Positions 1-10,187 of a DNA stretch of 64,000 nucleotides are shown one piece after another; the stretch's first letter is position 1, and the number at the start of each line of letters is the position of its first letter. Both the position numbers and the translations under genes were made by a program. Below the pieces are notes generated by a model that was not told the origin of the DNA, searched no databases, and saw only the letters and a list, made by a program, of their open reading frames with translations. This DNA comes from Mycobacterium gordonae (lineage in GTDB: Bacteria; Actinomycetota; Actinomycetes; Mycobacteriales; Mycobacteriaceae), in assembly GCF_017086405.1 (NCBI RefSeq), contig NZ_CP070973.1:3132739-3196738 (forward strand). Direction: 5' to 3'.

Positions 1-838
1 CCGAGAGTTCCCGGAGATGATCCCGATCATGGGGCCCGCCGAGTCGGTGCGGGGGCCGTTCTGGCGCTGGCGTCCGGGTCTGCGCGCCGGGACGAGGATG
101 ATTCACAATCCACACTGGCCGGCCAACATCGCCGAAAACGGTCGCATCGAGATGGTGTACGGGGTCCGCCTGGTGCATCACGGCTGGTCGACCCTGGCCG
201 AACGAGTGGCCAAGGTCGATCACTACCGCAGAATCGACCCGGACTGTCGGCTGAACTACGGCGTCCCCTACGACCGTGCGCTGTTGTTCGGCTATGCCCG
301 CGACGAGGTCGACCTGCTCAAGGCTGACTACCGCAGGCGGGCAGGCGGCGACTTCGACGCGGTCGAGGTGGGCGCCCGCCTGCCGATCGCGCGCGAGCAT
401 CTCGCGATCGGCGCCGGCTACGGCCCCCGCGCCGGCTCTTTCCACCCCGGTATCGACTTCGCCGCGCGCCCGGGCACCGCGATCCACGCTGTAACGTCCG
501 GAACAATCCGCCGTACAACAGATCTCGATGACGACGGGCTGCGGTTGGTGGTGGTGTCCAACGCAGACGCGGACATGGTCTACGTGTTCCGGTCCGGTGG
601 CGAATTCCGCGTGGGTGATGAGATCGCCGCCGGTGCGCGGATCGGCGCCGTCGGCCAGGAAGCCGAATCATCAGACGGTTACCTGCATTTCGAGGTCCAC
701 ACCGGTGGCCGACACACCAACCCATTGCGGTATCTGGGCAACCGGGGCCTGCTGCCATGGCCGCCCCGGGGGCGGCCCCGTCCGGTGTCGGGTACCTATC
801 CGGCGGCGACGCCGTGCAGCATCACCGTCCCTGCGTGA
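1..838 (+). CDS. Glycosyltransferase-like segment fused to M23 peptidase (5' partial)
   Basis: The reading frame is open at the window edge (codons begin at base 2), so the N-terminus is missing. The last ~150 residues form a LytM/M23 metallopeptidase domain: HPGID supplies the H-x-x-x-D zinc ligands and LHFEVH the H-x-H pair, followed by the usual NPLRYL ending. The part upstream contains [19 protein letters not shown], which resembles the C-terminal end of family-2-like glycosyltransferases. The protein therefore looks like a sugar transferase joined to a peptidoglycan endopeptidase or lectin-like M23 domain. No signal peptide is visible in the part shown. It converges on the next gene with a 17-bp overlap. 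The M23 call is firm; the transferase call is inference from a short motif. Confidence 0.72.
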   Translation, partial: REFPEMIPIMGPAESVRGPFWRWRPGLRAGTRMIHNPHWPANIAENGRIEMVYGVRLVHHGWSTLAERVAKVDHYRRIDPDCRLNYGVPYDRALLFGYARDEVDLLKADYRRRAGGDFDAVEVGARLPIAREHLAIGAGYGPRAGSFHPGIDFAARPGTAIHAVTSGTIRRTTDLDDDGLRLVVVSNADADMVYVFRSGGEFRVGDEIAAGARIGAVGQEAESSDGYLHFEVHTGGRHTNPLRYLGNRGLLPWPPRGRPRPVSGTYPAATPCSITVPA

Positions 839-1853
839 GCCGCTCGGTCACCGCGCGCGCCGACCGGATGGCCGATCGTGCCTCCTGCAAGATCTTAGCC
901 GGATGCTGCTCATCCAACTCGCCCAGTCGGTTATACCGCTCGACACCGAATCCCGCTGATTCCACACGGATTCCGAACGGTAACGCCAACGTCCGCAGCG
1001 CCTCGAAGTGCAGGTAGGGAACCACCGGTTGGCCGGTCACCAGCAGACACGTCGACCGCTGCATGCCCACCGTCTGCGCGGCGAAAGTGTACGTGTCGCC
1101 GGAGTTCGCCCGACGGTTGTCCGGGTCGGGGGACGGTGTCTCCAACAGGGTTACCGGCACACCCACGTCGTTGCTTTCCGGCGGTAATCGCCAGACCGCC
1201 CGGTCGCGGTGCGGCCGATCAAGCCGTCGGCGTGCATGTTGCTGAATTTCTCGGATGTCCAGCCCCAGCGCTTCACCGGCCGCGCCCGCCAGCAGGTCGA
1301 ATTCCGTGCGGGCCAGTGGCGCAATGGCGGCCACGGCGTCTCGCTCAGAATCCATCAGTTCGCGCGAGGCTGCTGCCAACACGACGTGACCGATGCGCCG
1401 TCCCGTCGCGATCTCCCGTGCGTAGGCGACCCGCAGCAGGTTGGTGTAGCGGCCGCCGCCGATGACCAGGATGTAGTCGAAATCGTCTGCCCTGGGCATC
1501 GACTGACCGATGAGGCCGAGTTCGTCGGCGAGCGCCACAATCCGGTCCAGCTGGGCTGCGGGCACATCGAGACGGGGGATCAGCCATCGCACCGCGCCCG
1601 CGGCGTCCTGGTTGTGTACCCGGCCGGCACCTGCTCGTGCCTGGGCCCGGTAGTTCCATACGTTGCTGAACTCGTCGAGCCACGCCAACCGCGCGACGAG
1701 GCCCAGGTCAGACGGAACGGCTCCGCCGAACATCGTCACCAGCTGAGTCAGGGCCGGATGGGTGGCCCAAGCTTCGATCTCCTGGCGAACTTCGGTCGCG
1801 AACTCGCCGCCCGAGTGCTCGACGTCAGCGGGTCCGTTATTCGACGGAGACAC
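822..1853 (-). CDS. Hypothetical protein, possibly DUF218-like
   Basis: This 343-residue soluble protein starts at GTG 1853 with a purine-rich GGGGG tract about 8 bases upstream. It has no signal peptide and no clear membrane segment. A central stretch, [19 protein letters not shown], reads like a beta strand followed by a glycine turn. A later segment with [10 protein letters not shown] and [18 protein letters not shown] vaguely recalls the ElyC/SanA/YdcF (DUF218) fold, in which a nucleotide- or sugar-like substrate is bound between such strands. I do not recognise the family with confidence. It is convergent with the M23 gene and divergent from the epimerase gene, so it is probably transcribed alone. 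Confidence 0.55.
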   Translation of the reverse strand: MSPSNNGPADVEHSGGEFATEVRQEIEAWATHPALTQLVTMFGGAVPSDLGLVARLAWLDEFSNVWNYRAQARAGAGRVHNQDAAGAVRWLIPRLDVPAAQLDRIVALADELGLIGQSMPRADDFDYILVIGGGRYTNLLRVAYAREIATGRRIGHVVLAAASRELMDSERDAVAAIAPLARTEFDLLAGAAGEALGLDIREIQQHARRRLDRPHRDRAVWRLPPESNDVGVPVTLLETPSPDPDNRRANSGDTYTFAAQTVGMQRSTCLLVTGQPVVPYLHFEALRTLALPFGIRVESAGFGVERYNRLGELDEQHPAKILQEARSAIRSARAVTERLTQGR

Positions 1854-1999
1854 CGAGCATTCCCCCTGTCGGCCGTTGGTGCAGCACCCCTATCGGCCAC
1901 CGTACGTGTTGGGCTCGGCTAACCTCGCGAGCCACGTCGGCTCAGTAAGCTGTAACCCGTTCAGCGAAGAACGGCTTGGAACGCGGGGGGCTTTGCGCG

Positions 2000-2962
2000 G
2001 TGAGAATTCTCGTGACTGGGGGAGCGGGCTTTCAGGGCAGCCACCTTGCCGAGGCGTTGCTCGGCATGGGGCATCAAGTGACCGTGCTCAATACCCTGTC
2101 CAGTGCCGCCAAGGGAAACACCCGCCGCCTTCAGGCTGACGGGCGGGCCGATGTGGTCTTCGGTTCGGTGACCGACGCCGAACTGACCGCCAAGACGGTG
2201 CCCGAACACGACGTGGTGTTCCATCTCGCCGCCAATGTCAACGTCGACAAATCGCTCACCGATCCCCGGAGTTTCCTGGAGACGAACGTGATGGGCACCC
2301 ACAACATCCTTGAGGCGGCACGCGCGAGCGGATCGCGCGTCATCTACGCCTCGACCTGTGAGGTGTACGGCGACGGCCAGGGCCTCGCGGAGGACGAACT
2401 CCTCGACGAGAGCGCCGAATTGATGCCGAACAGCCCCTACGGTGCGTCGAAGGCGGCGGCCGACCGGCTCTGCTACTCCTACTTCCGTTCCTTCGGAATG
2501 GACATCAGCGTGGTCCGGCCGTTCAACATCTTCGGCGAGCGGCAGAAAAACGGAGCGTTCGGCGCGCTGATCCCGATACTGGTTCGCCAGGCGATGGCGG
2601 GCAACGATCTCACCGTCTTCGGTGCAGGTACCGCGACCCGTGATTACCTCCATGTCAGCGACGTAGTCCGTGCCTACCTGCTGGTGCTTGCCAACCCGGG
2701 CCTTAGAGGCCGGGCCATCAACTTCGCCAGCGGCGTCAACACCAGTGTGCGTGACATCGCCCAATACATCGCCGGCAAGTTTCAGGTGGACGTCGTCCAC
2801 AGACCGCCCCGGCCCGGGGAGGTCGCCCGTTATCCGGCGAACATCGAGCTGGCGCGCAGCATCGGGTTCGCCCCTCGGGTCGGAATCTGGGCCGGCATCG
2901 ACCGTTACGTGGAGTGGGCGATGGGCCGATCCGACAGCGAGATTGAACTCGCAGCCAACTGA
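2000..2962 (+). CDS. NAD-dependent sugar-nucleotide epimerase/dehydratase
   Basis: An extended short-chain dehydrogenase of about 320 residues. The N-terminal Rossmann motif is GGAGFQGSHL (an atypical Q replaces the usual I), followed by the NAD-binding DVVFHLAA strand. The catalytic triad is visible as STCEVYG and YGASK (Tyr-x-x-x-Lys). The C-terminal half has RDYLHVSDV and a PPRPGE segment typical of UDP-glucose 4-epimerases and dTDP-glucose 4,6-dehydratases. An upstream in-frame TTG at 1976 is possible, but GTG at 2000 places the Rossmann strand at the N-terminus and has a GGGGG tract just upstream. It probably makes a nucleotide sugar for cell-envelope glycans. The exact substrate cannot be read from sequence. 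Confidence 0.88.
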   Translation: MRILVTGGAGFQGSHLAEALLGMGHQVTVLNTLSSAAKGNTRRLQADGRADVVFGSVTDAELTAKTVPEHDVVFHLAANVNVDKSLTDPRSFLETNVMGTHNILEAARASGSRVIYASTCEVYGDGQGLAEDELLDESAELMPNSPYGASKAAADRLCYSYFRSFGMDISVVRPFNIFGERQKNGAFGALIPILVRQAMAGNDLTVFGAGTATRDYLHVSDVVRAYLLVLANPGLRGRAINFASGVNTSVRDIAQYIAGKFQVDVVHRPPRPGEVARYPANIELARSIGFAPRVGIWAGIDRYVEWAMGRSDSEIELAAN

Positions 2963-2971
2963 CCCGCGCCG

Positions 2972-4464
2972 CTACAGCAAGCCACCCGGAAGTGGCGAGG
3001 ATGGCGACCCGGTCAGGCCGGGCAAAGACGGCAGGCCGGGCAGCCCGGGCAGAGACGGCAGGCTCGGCAGACTGCCCAGCCCGCCTAGTAGGGACGGCAG
3101 CGACGGCAGACTGCCCAGCCCGCCCAGCAGAGATCCCAGATCCGGCAGGGACGGCACACTTAGCCCGGGTAACAGAGACCCCAGCGTCGGCAGTCCCGGC
3201 ACCGTGATCTGGGGCAGGGGAAGCAGAGGGCTCGGTAACGGAGGCGCCCCAATCGCCTGTGCGAGTTGTTGGGGTGCGTAGAGCAGGAGCCCGGGCAAGA
3301 TCCCGCCGGTCGGTGTGCCGCCCATCGGGACGCTGACGATGGGGCTACCGGGAAGCGGATCGATGTTGACCGTCACGGTCGACAGGGGAGTGAGGATTCC
3401 TCCGACCGGGATGCCTGCGTGCAGCGGGACGGTGATGGCAGGAACACCACCGAGCACAGGCAGGGGCACTCCGGGCAGCGTCACCCCCAACGTGTACTGG
3501 CCGTTGAGGAAGCCGTCCGCGACGACGGCAGGTGCGGTGAGGACCGCAACGGCCGCCCCGAACCCGTCTCCGCTCTGGACTGCGCTGTTGAAGGCCGCTC
3601 CGACCGAGGCTATGGCGTTGGCCGTGGTGATGGGCGAACCGATGGCGTCGATGCCGAGCGCTATCGGCATGCCGAAGAAGGCGGCTCCGATTTGCAGGGG
3701 ATTGGTCAGGTTGACGCCGATGGAGTAGGAGAAGTCGCTAACGGTCGCCAGCACGTTTACCGCGTTTTGTCCGATGCGCCCCGGTATCGAGGCGATAGGA
3801 GCCAGGTCGGTCAGTATCTGGGTCGCGGCGGCCCCGGCGGCCAGGTGTTGGCTCGCATTTGTGAAGGCCGCAGCTATTATCTGCCCGTAGCCCGACTGGT
3901 TGGTGATGAATTGGCGCAGGAATGGAAACGGGTTGGCGGTCAGATTGTTGCCGAGGCTCTGCAGGTTGGCGATGGTGTTCGATCCGAGTGCTTGATACGG
4001 CCCGGTGATGGCGGCCAGGCTGGGGGGTGTGGGTCCGGGCGTCGACCCGAATATTCCAGGCAGTAAGGATTGCAGTGGCGGAAAGATCCCCAGGCCGCCG
4101 AGGTTGCCCAGTCCGAGACCGTCCAGGATCGAGGCGGCAGGCGCTGCCGCCAGGCCAGGCGCTCCGTTCGCGAACATCCGCTCGACATTGGCGATTTCGG
4201 TGCTGAGGTACGCCCCGACGCTCGAATTCAGCGCCTTGACGAACTCGGCATGGAATGCCTGCGGCTGCGCGTTGAGTGCCTGTACTCGACGCCGAGATCG
4301 TCGAACATCGCTGCGATCGCGGCTGAGATCTCGTCGGCTGCTGCCGGCGCGATGGCCGTAGTGGTGCCTGCGATTGATTGAGAGGCCTGCGCTATTGCCG
4401 ATCGAATACCAGACAATTCCTCTGCCGCTGATTCAACCCAGTCAGGAACAACTAATATGGACAC
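2972..4464 (-). pseudogene. PE family protein interrupted by a frameshift
   Basis: The first ~58 residues (from ATG 4464) are a PE domain: VVPDWVESAAEEL, then AADEISAAIAAMFDDLGVEY. Near base 4282 the frame breaks and runs to an early stop at 4228. Shifting frame restores the expected PE ending (ALNAQ, AFHAEFVKAL, GAYLSTEIANVERM), which continues into a 400-residue C-terminal region ending at 2972. One missing base (a C in the coding strand of GAGTAC-AGGCAC, normally TACCAGGCA) explains everything. The C-terminal part is Ala/Gly/Leu rich and ends in repeated LGSLPSLPSLLGG-like units. This is either a true pseudogene or a single-base sequencing error. It is convergent with the epimerase gene. 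Confidence 0.8.
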
Positions 4465-4722
4465 AGGTATCCCCCTTGACCCCGTGATATCGGTCGGGCG
4501 CTTCGCCTACTTGCAAGTGACCAAAGTTTGCTGCTCTTAAACATGCGCACAGCGATGGGTTTCTTTCGTGTCACCTGGTCTTTAGATCTCTATCCGGATA
4601 GGGGCTTCGCTATTCGGCTCATTGGAAAATCGATGTACAAAATTCTTGTCCAATGCGCGAAAGCAGAGGCAGGCGCTGCCTGATGCGGACCACGCCACGG
4701 CGGGCCAATAGCATCGATAGCC
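4465..4722. other. Divergent intergenic region between the PE gene and dinB
   Basis: This 258-bp AT-richer spacer carries the promoters of two divergent genes. It contains a perfect 12-bp palindrome, CTATCCGGATAG, at 4590-4601. It also has a 7-bp inverted repeat, CATTGGA (4620-4626) and TCCAATG (4649-4655), around a 22-base loop. No mycobacterial LexA box (TCGAAC-N4-GTTCGA) was seen. No coding signal was found. Confidence 0.45.
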
Positions 4723-6138
4723 GTGGAGTCCCGTTGGGTGCTGCACCTGGACATGGACGCTTTCTTCGCATCCGTGGAACAACTCACCCGTCCGACCTTG
4801 CGCGGGCGTCCGGTGCTGGTGGGTGGGCTGGGTGGTCGAGGAGTCGTGGCCGGAGCCAGCTACGAGTCGCGGGTGTTCGGCGCCCGATCGGCGATGCCGA
4901 TGCACCAGGCCCGCCGGTTGGTCGGGGTGAGCGCGGTGGTGCTGCCGCCCCGGGGAGTGGTCTACGGCATCGCCAGCCGTCGCGTGTTCGACACCGTGCG
5001 CAGCCTGGTTCCCGTGGTGGAGCAGCTGTCGTTCGACGAGGCGTTCGGCGAACCGGCACAGCTCGCCGGGGCATCGGCGGGCGACGCCGAGAAGTTCTGC
5101 GAACTGCTGCGACGCCGGGTTCGCGACGAGACCGGCTTGATCGCCTCGGTGGGTGCGGGCTCGGGCAAACAGATCGCCAAGATCGCGTCGGGCCTGGCCA
5201 AGCCCGACGGGGTCCGGGTGGTCCGCCGCCCCGACGAGCGGTCGTTGCTCGACGCTCTGCCGGTGCGACGCCTGTGGGGAATCGGCCCGGTCGCCGAGGA
5301 AAAGCTGCACCGACTCGGCATCGAGACCATCGGGCAGTTGGCCGCGTTGAGCGACGCCGAAGTTTCCAACATTCTGGGCGCGACCATCGGGCCCGCGCTG
5401 CACCGGCTGGCCCGAGGCATCGACGACCGCCCAGTCGCCGAACGTGCCGAAGCCAAACAGATCAGTGCCGAATCCACTTTCGCCGCCGACCTGACCACCC
5501 TGGAGCAACTACGGGAGGCCATCGAGCCGATCGCCGAGCACGCCCATCGGAGGCTGCTGAAAGACGGTCGTGGCGCGCGCACGGTGACGGTGAAGCTCAA
5601 GAAGTCGGACATGAGTACCCTCACCCGCTCCGCGACGCTGCCCTATGCGACGGCCGAAGCGAGCGCCCTGACAACGGTGGCTCGCCGGCTACTGCTCGAC
5701 CCGCTGCAGATCGGACCGATTCGTCTTCTGGGCGTTGGCTTTTCCGGTCTCAGTGACGTACGACAGGAATCGTTGTTCCCTGAGCTGGACCTGTCGCCGG
5801 AAACCGAGGCGCATCAGGATTTCGACACGTTGCGTGCCGCGCTGCTCACCGGACAGGACGGCTCGTCGTGGCGGATCGGCGACGACGTCGCGCATCGCGA
5901 GTGGGGGCACGGGTGGGTGCAGGGGGCAGGTCACGGCGTGGTGACCGTCCGGTTTGAGACTCGCGGTTCGGGACCGGGCACGGCCCGCACGTTTCCCCTC
6001 GACACGGCAGATCTCAGCGCTGCCAACCCGGTCGACAGCCTGGACTGGCCGGACTATGTCGGCCAACTGCGCGACCAGGAACCGGATTCCGTGCCGGCCA
6101 CGTCAACCCCAGCGGCCGACGACATCGGCAACCGGTAG
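4723..6138 (+). CDS. dinB: DNA polymerase IV (Y family)
   Basis: A 471-residue translesion DNA polymerase, orthologous in position to M. tuberculosis dinP (Rv1537). The palm motif [13 protein letters not shown] at the N-terminus holds the first metal-binding Asp, and SFDEAF holds the catalytic Asp-Glu pair. The finger segment, the helix-hairpin-helix thumb ([11 protein letters not shown]) and the little-finger domain follow in order. The C-terminal ~100 residues carry an extra region ([17 protein letters not shown]) typical of actinobacterial DinB1. Start is GTG 4723, immediately ahead of the first beta strand. The 3' end overlaps the convergent ansA by 36 bp. No SOS box is visible upstream, consistent with non-LexA regulation. 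Confidence 0.95.
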   Translation: MESRWVLHLDMDAFFASVEQLTRPTLRGRPVLVGGLGGRGVVAGASYESRVFGARSAMPMHQARRLVGVSAVVLPPRGVVYGIASRRVFDTVRSLVPVVEQLSFDEAFGEPAQLAGASAGDAEKFCELLRRRVRDETGLIASVGAGSGKQIAKIASGLAKPDGVRVVRRPDERSLLDALPVRRLWGIGPVAEEKLHRLGIETIGQLAALSDAEVSNILGATIGPALHRLARGIDDRPVAERAEAKQISAESTFAADLTTLEQLREAIEPIAEHAHRRLLKDGRGARTVTVKLKKSDMSTLTRSATLPYATAEASALTTVARRLLLDPLQIGPIRLLGVGFSGLSDVRQESLFPELDLSPETEAHQDFDTLRAALLTGQDGSSWRIGDDVAHREWGHGWVQGAGHGVVTVRFETRGSGPGTARTFPLDTADLSAANPVDSLDWPDYVGQLRDQEPDSVPATSTPAADDIGNR

Positions 6139-7041
6139 TCCCGCCGTCAGCGCCGCCATCACCAGCACCCGGGCCTGCGACGGCGCCAGCTGCGGCACCA
6201 TCACGGCGCCCGCCGCCGCCAGGTCGTGGCCGGGTCCGTAAGCCGCACTGACCCCGCCGGAGGGGACCCGGGTCGATACCGCGATCACCACCCCGTCGCG
6301 GCAGAGGCGGCGCACCCCGTCGACCACGGCTGCTCCGGCGTTGCCGGATCCCATCGCTTCGAGCACCACGCCCCGCGCACCGGCCGCTGCGAAGGCATCC
6401 AGCGCGACGGCGTCACTGCCCAGGTAGGCGGCCGCGATATCGACCCGCGGTGCGGCGGCGGCGTTCAAGTCGCCAAGGAACGGGCGCACCTTGGCGCCGG
6501 TCACCGTCATCTCGCCGGTCACGGTGGCAAGCAGGGACCCGGCGAAACCGCTCATATCCTGCGTCTTGGCCTTGCGTAGGCCCAACGGCTGCAACACCCG
6601 GCCGGCGAAGCACACCAGGACCCCGAGGTCACGGGCTTGCAGGCTGGACGCCACGATAAGCGCGTCGCGCAAGTTGGCCGGGCCGTCCGCGTCGGGAGCG
6701 TCGGCGCTGCGCATTGCCCCGGTCAGCACCACCGGAGCGGGACCGGCATAGCCCAACTCCAACCACAGGGCAGTTTCCTCCATGGTGTCGGTGCCGTGGG
6801 CGATGACCACTCCGGCGGCGCCGTCGTCGATCGCGGTGAGCATCGCGGCGCGGATGCGGTCCCAGTCGGCAGTGACGAGTTCGGAGCTGTCGATCGCCAT
6901 CAGGTCGACGATGTCGACGTCGAATGCCTGCCTGAGACCGGTGGCGAGCTGGGCGCCACTGCGGGCGGGCCGGCGGACGCCGTCGGCGCCGGTGGTCGTC
7001 GAGATCGTCCCCCCGGTGGTGATGACGGTGATGCGGCCCAT
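6103..7041 (-). CDS. ansA: L-asparaginase
   Basis: A 312-residue bacterial-type L-asparaginase that hydrolyses asparagine to aspartate and ammonia. The two threonine-containing signatures are present: TTGGTIST near the N-terminus (nucleophile Thr12) and HGTDTMEE (Thr84-Asp85), which forms the second catalytic triad with a downstream Lys. Length matches the family. The position directly after and convergent with dinB, with overlapping 3' ends, is the same as M. tuberculosis Rv1538c. In M. tuberculosis AnsA supports nitrogen assimilation and acid resistance in the phagosome. No signal peptide is visible in this copy. Start ATG 7041 directly precedes the first strand. Confidence 0.95.
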   Translation of the reverse strand: MGRITVITTGGTISTTTGADGVRRPARSGAQLATGLRQAFDVDIVDLMAIDSSELVTADWDRIRAAMLTAIDDGAAGVVIAHGTDTMEETALWLELGYAGPAPVVLTGAMRSADAPDADGPANLRDALIVASSLQARDLGVLVCFAGRVLQPLGLRKAKTQDMSGFAGSLLATVTGEMTVTGAKVRPFLGDLNAAAAPRVDIAAAYLGSDAVALDAFAAAGARGVVLEAMGSGNAGAAVVDGVRRLCRDGVVIAVSTRVPSGGVSAAYGPGHDLAAAGAVMVPQLAPSQARVLVMAALTAGLPVADVVGRWG

Positions 7042-7090
7042 GAGGGGATCATTCCTTAACCGGTGTGTGGCGCTCGTGGCCAGTAAGCGG

Positions 7091-7849
7091 CTATCGTCCC
7101 GGTCCCGCGGGGACGACGAGGGTCAGCGCATTGCCACGGCGCTCCACGCGCATACCAGCTCTGCGGGCCACGGCGGCGACCGCAGCGGCATCGTTGGGCT
7201 CCGCTTTCGTGGTGGCCAGCGCGCGGGCCAGACGGCCCTTGTACGCCTTGTTGAAATGCGTCACCGAGGTGCGGCGGCCGTCAGGATGCTGGGCCAGGAC
7301 ATCGACGCTGATCGCGCTGGGTGTCCGTCCCAGCGCCACATACGAGCCCGAGCGCAGATCGACGATCAGGTTTTCGGCGGCCAGCTCGGCGAGCGCCGGC
7401 GCCAGCACGGGCCGCCATCGGACGGCCAGCGTGGGTTTGTCGGGGATTTTCGATGTCGCGGACAGTCGGTACGCGGGCACCCGATCATCGGCCCGAAGCA
7501 GCCCGAATAACGCCGAACCGATGAACAACCGCGCCCGCGCGCGTGTCGCCTGCGCGCCACGAAGCGACTCGATATCGAGGGCGTCGTAGAGAACACCGGT
7601 GTAGCGGCGGATGGCCGGTAACGCCGGCGCGGTGCGTAGCGCGGCGTTGCGTTGGATCTCGGCGTCCTGCGCGGGGGAGAGGCCCAGGGCCGCTCTGCAC
7701 GTCAGCGGGTCGGAGGCGAGTTCGACCAGTTCGCCGACCAGTGCCGACCGCAGTGGCGTCAGTCCAGGGCTGGAAAGTTCCCCGAGTCGTAACGGTGGTC
7801 CGTCCCCTCCGGTCCGCTTGGTCTCCGACGGAGGTAGCAGCACAATCAC
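7091..7849 (-). CDS. yaaA: YaaA-family peroxide stress protein
   Basis: A 252-residue member of the YaaA/UPF0246 family (DUF328). The N-terminal [11 protein letters not shown] signature, the [11 protein letters not shown] segment, [12 protein letters not shown] and the C-terminal [12 protein letters not shown] are all family hallmarks. In E. coli YaaA lowers intracellular free iron during H2O2 stress and protects DNA from Fenton chemistry; the fold binds DNA. It lies 49 bp downstream of where ansA begins on the same strand, so the two may be co-transcribed (yaaA first). It is divergent from lspA with a gap of about 33 bp, so the two promoters overlap. Confidence 0.9.
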   Translation of the reverse strand: MIVLLPPSETKRTGGDGPPLRLGELSSPGLTPLRSALVGELVELASDPLTCRAALGLSPAQDAEIQRNAALRTAPALPAIRRYTGVLYDALDIESLRGAQATRARARLFIGSALFGLLRADDRVPAYRLSATSKIPDKPTLAVRWRPVLAPALAELAAENLIVDLRSGSYVALGRTPSAISVDVLAQHPDGRRTSVTHFNKAYKGRLARALATTKAEPNDAAAVAAVARRAGMRVERRGNALTLVVPAGPGR

Positions 7850-7882
7850 GGGTACAGACCTTAGTTAGTGGATGATGGGGGG

Positions 7883-8497
7883 GTGCCTGACGAACCAACA
7901 GGATCCGCTGATCCGCGTGCTTCAGCCGTGAACGCCGAAGCAGCCGACGAACCCGTGGCCTCCGCATCGCAGGCGCCGCCCCGGCGTTTGCGCCTGCTGC
8001 TGTCGGTTGCGGGGGTCGTGCTTGCGCTCGACATCATCACCAAGGTCCTGGCGGTCAAGCTGCTACCACCAGGCCAGCCGGTCTCCATCATCGGTGACAC
8101 CGTGACCTGGACTTTGGTGCGTAACTCGGGCGCCGCCTTCTCGATGGCGACCGGCTACACCTGGGTGTTGACCCTGATCGCGACCGGCGTCGTGGTCGGC
8201 ATCTTCTGGATGGGGCGGCGGCTGGTCTCCCCGTGGTGGGCGCTGGGCCTCGGCATGATTCTGGGCGGCGCGATGGGCAACCTGGTCGACCGCTTCTTCC
8301 GGGCACCCGGACCCCTGCGCGGTCACGTCGTCGACTTCCTGTCGGTCGGCTGGTGGCCGGTGTTCAATGTCGCGGACCCATCGGTAGTCGGCGGCGCCAT
8401 CCTGCTCGTCGTGCTCTCCATCTTCGGTTTCGATTTCGACACCGTCGGTCGCCGGAAGTCTAACGGCGGCAATGAGGATCAGGACGCCGTTGACTGA
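7883..8497 (+). CDS. lspA: Lipoprotein signal peptidase (signal peptidase II)
   Basis: A polytopic aspartyl protease of the inner membrane that removes signal peptides from diacylglyceryl-modified prolipoproteins. The conserved GNLVDR and FNVADP motifs hold the catalytic aspartates (about D136 and D165). Four hydrophobic segments are visible, starting with [14 protein letters not shown]. The N-terminal ~30 residues form an Ala/Pro/Glu-rich cytoplasmic tail as in other mycobacteria. I choose GTG 7883, which gives [11 protein letters not shown] and matches the remembered M. tuberculosis LspA (Rv1539) start; GTG 7868 adds five residues. The gene overlaps the following pseudouridine synthase gene, suggesting translational coupling. 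Likely substrates in this window include LprI and the cupredoxin-like lipoprotein. Confidence 0.95.
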   Translation: MPDEPTGSADPRASAVNAEAADEPVASASQAPPRRLRLLLSVAGVVLALDIITKVLAVKLLPPGQPVSIIGDTVTWTLVRNSGAAFSMATGYTWVLTLIATGVVVGIFWMGRRLVSPWWALGLGMILGGAMGNLVDRFFRAPGPLRGHVVDFLSVGWWPVFNVADPSVVGGAILLVVLSIFGFDFDTVGRRKSNGGNEDQDAVD

Positions 8498-9416
8498 GCG
8501 CTCGATGCCGGTCCCGGACGGATTGGCGGGCATGCGCGTCGACGCCGGCCTGGCCCGCCTGCTGGGCCTGTCCCGCAGTGCCGCGGCGGCTATCGCCGAA
8601 GACGGCGGTGTCGAGCTCGACGGCGCCACCGCGGGCAAGTCCGACCGTCTGAACGCCGGCGCATGGTTACAGGTGCGGCTACCGGAGCCGCCCAAGCCGC
8701 CGGAGAACACCCCCGTCGACATTGAGGGCATGACGATCCTCTACTCCGACGACGACATCGTCGCCGTCGACAAACCGGCTGCGGTGGCCGCGCACGCCTC
8801 GGTGGGCTGGACCGGTCCGACGGTCCTCGGTGGCTTGGCGGCCGCGGGCTACCGGATCACCACCTCCGGTGTGCACGAGCGGCAAGGGATCGTGCATCGC
8901 CTGGACGTCGGCACCTCCGGGGTGATGGTGGTGGCCATCTCCGAACGCGCCTACACGGTGCTCAAGCGGGCGTTCAAACAGCGCACCGTCGAGAAGCGAT
9001 ATCACGCACTGGTGCAGGGCCATCCCGACCCGTCCAGCGGAACCATCGACGCGCCGATCGGCCGCCACCCCGGACCGGAGTGGAAGTTCGCGGTCACCCG
9101 GGACGGCAGGCACAGCATCACGCACTACGACACCATGGAGGCGTTCGTCGCCGCCAGCCTGCTCGACGTGCACCTGGAAACCGGGCGCACCCATCAGATT
9201 CGGGTGCACTTCTCCGCGCTGCACCACCCCTGCTGCGGCGACCTCGTCTACGGTGCCGACCCGAAGCTTGCGAAAAGGCTTGGTCTGCAACGGCAATGGC
9301 TGCACGCGCGATCGCTGGCCTTCGCGCACCCGGCCGACGGCCGGCGGATCGAGATTGTCAGTCCCTACCCCGACGATCTGCGGCATGCCCTGGACGTACT
9401 ACGCGCCGAGGGCTGA
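8490..9416 (+). CDS. RluD-family 23S rRNA pseudouridine synthase
   Basis: An RNA-modifying enzyme that isomerises uridine to pseudouridine, orthologous in position to Rv1540. An S4 RNA-binding domain comes first ([19 protein letters not shown]). The catalytic domain has [14 protein letters not shown], whose Asp is the nucleophile, and the later [11 protein letters not shown] signature. Start choice is uncertain: ATG 8472 lies inside lspA, TTG 8490 overlaps the lspA stop and has GAGGATCAGGA upstream, and ATG 8505 is also possible; all keep the S4 domain. The 3' end overlaps the convergent methyltransferase gene by 18 bp. The linkage of lspA to an rluD-like gene is widespread in bacteria. Confidence 0.93.
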   Translation: MTERSMPVPDGLAGMRVDAGLARLLGLSRSAAAAIAEDGGVELDGATAGKSDRLNAGAWLQVRLPEPPKPPENTPVDIEGMTILYSDDDIVAVDKPAAVAAHASVGWTGPTVLGGLAAAGYRITTSGVHERQGIVHRLDVGTSGVMVVAISERAYTVLKRAFKQRTVEKRYHALVQGHPDPSSGTIDAPIGRHPGPEWKFAVTRDGRHSITHYDTMEAFVAASLLDVHLETGRTHQIRVHFSALHHPCCGDLVYGADPKLAKRLGLQRQWLHARSLAFAHPADGRRIEIVSPYPDDLRHALDVLRAEG

Positions 9417-10187
9417 CCGTCCCGGCTTGCGAGCCTCGATGAGCACCCGCGTCGGATGGGTGACGAAACGTCCCTCGGCCGTGATTCTTTCGTGCAGCTC
9501 GCGCAACCGTGAGTAGTACGGCTCGGCGGTGAAATCGGGCACCGTCCAGATCAGCTTACGCAGGAAGTAGATCACCGCGCCGATGTCGAAGAACTCCGCC
9601 CGTAGCCGTTCCATGCGCATGTCCAGCACCCGCAGCCCGGCCGCTTGTGCGCCGGCGCGCTGGGCGGCCGGCTCGTACAGCGCCCACAGCTGCGGCTGCG
9701 GCCCGACGACGTGCGTCACCAATTCCGACACCGTCGCCGGACCGGGATGCTGGGCGAAATAGGTTCCGCCGGGGCGCAATACCCGGGCGATCTCGACCCA
9801 CCACACTGCGACGGGGTGACGGCTGATCACGAGATCGAAGGCTTCGTCGGCGAATGGCAGCGGTGGCTCGTTGCCGGTGGCGACCACCACCACGCCTCGC
9901 GGATGCAGCCGTCGGGCGGCAAGTGCCGCATTGGGCGGCCATGATTCGGTGGCCGCCATGGTCGGCGGGAACGTCTCCGCCCCGGCCAGCACCTCGCCGC
10001 CGCCGGTATGGATGTCCAGTGCCGCCGACGCCTCCGCCAATCGCCGGCTCATCAGCCGCTGATACCCCCAGGATGGCCGCTGCTCGGTAGCGCGCCCGTC
10101 CAACCACGAGAAGTCCCAGCCTTCGACGGGCGCCACGACCGCTTCGGTGACGAGATCATCGAACGAGCGCATGCTCAGCATTGTCAC
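9399..10187 (-). CDS. Class I SAM-dependent methyltransferase, copy 2 of a tandem pair
   Basis: A 262-residue methyltransferase. The SAM-binding motif I is [12 protein letters not shown], followed by acidic-loop and motif IV-like segments ([17 protein letters not shown]) and a helix with [13 protein letters not shown], as in type 11 methyltransferases. The C-terminal part ([16 protein letters not shown]) is shared almost word for word with the upstream paralogue. Start GTG 10187 overlaps the stop of that paralogue in a GTGA arrangement, so translation is coupled. The substrate is unknown. H37Rv as I remember it has no equivalent between Rv1540 and lprI. Confidence 0.85.
   Translation of the reverse strand: MTMLSMRSFDDLVTEAVVAPVEGWDFSWLDGRATEQRPSWGYQRLMSRRLAEASAALDIHTGGGEVLAGAETFPPTMAATESWPPNAALAARRLHPRGVVVVATGNEPPLPFADEAFDLVISRHPVAVWWVEIARVLRPGGTYFAQHPGPATVSELVTHVVGPQPQLWALYEPAAQRAGAQAAGLRVLDMRMERLRAEFFDIGAVIYFLRKLIWTVPDFTAEPYYSRLRELHERITAEGRFVTHPTRVLIEARKPGRSALGA

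Noticed and set aside
4465..4722. SOS box for dinB
   Set aside because: No TCGAAC-N4-GTTCGA-like sequence was found; the palindrome CTATCCGGATAG does not match.
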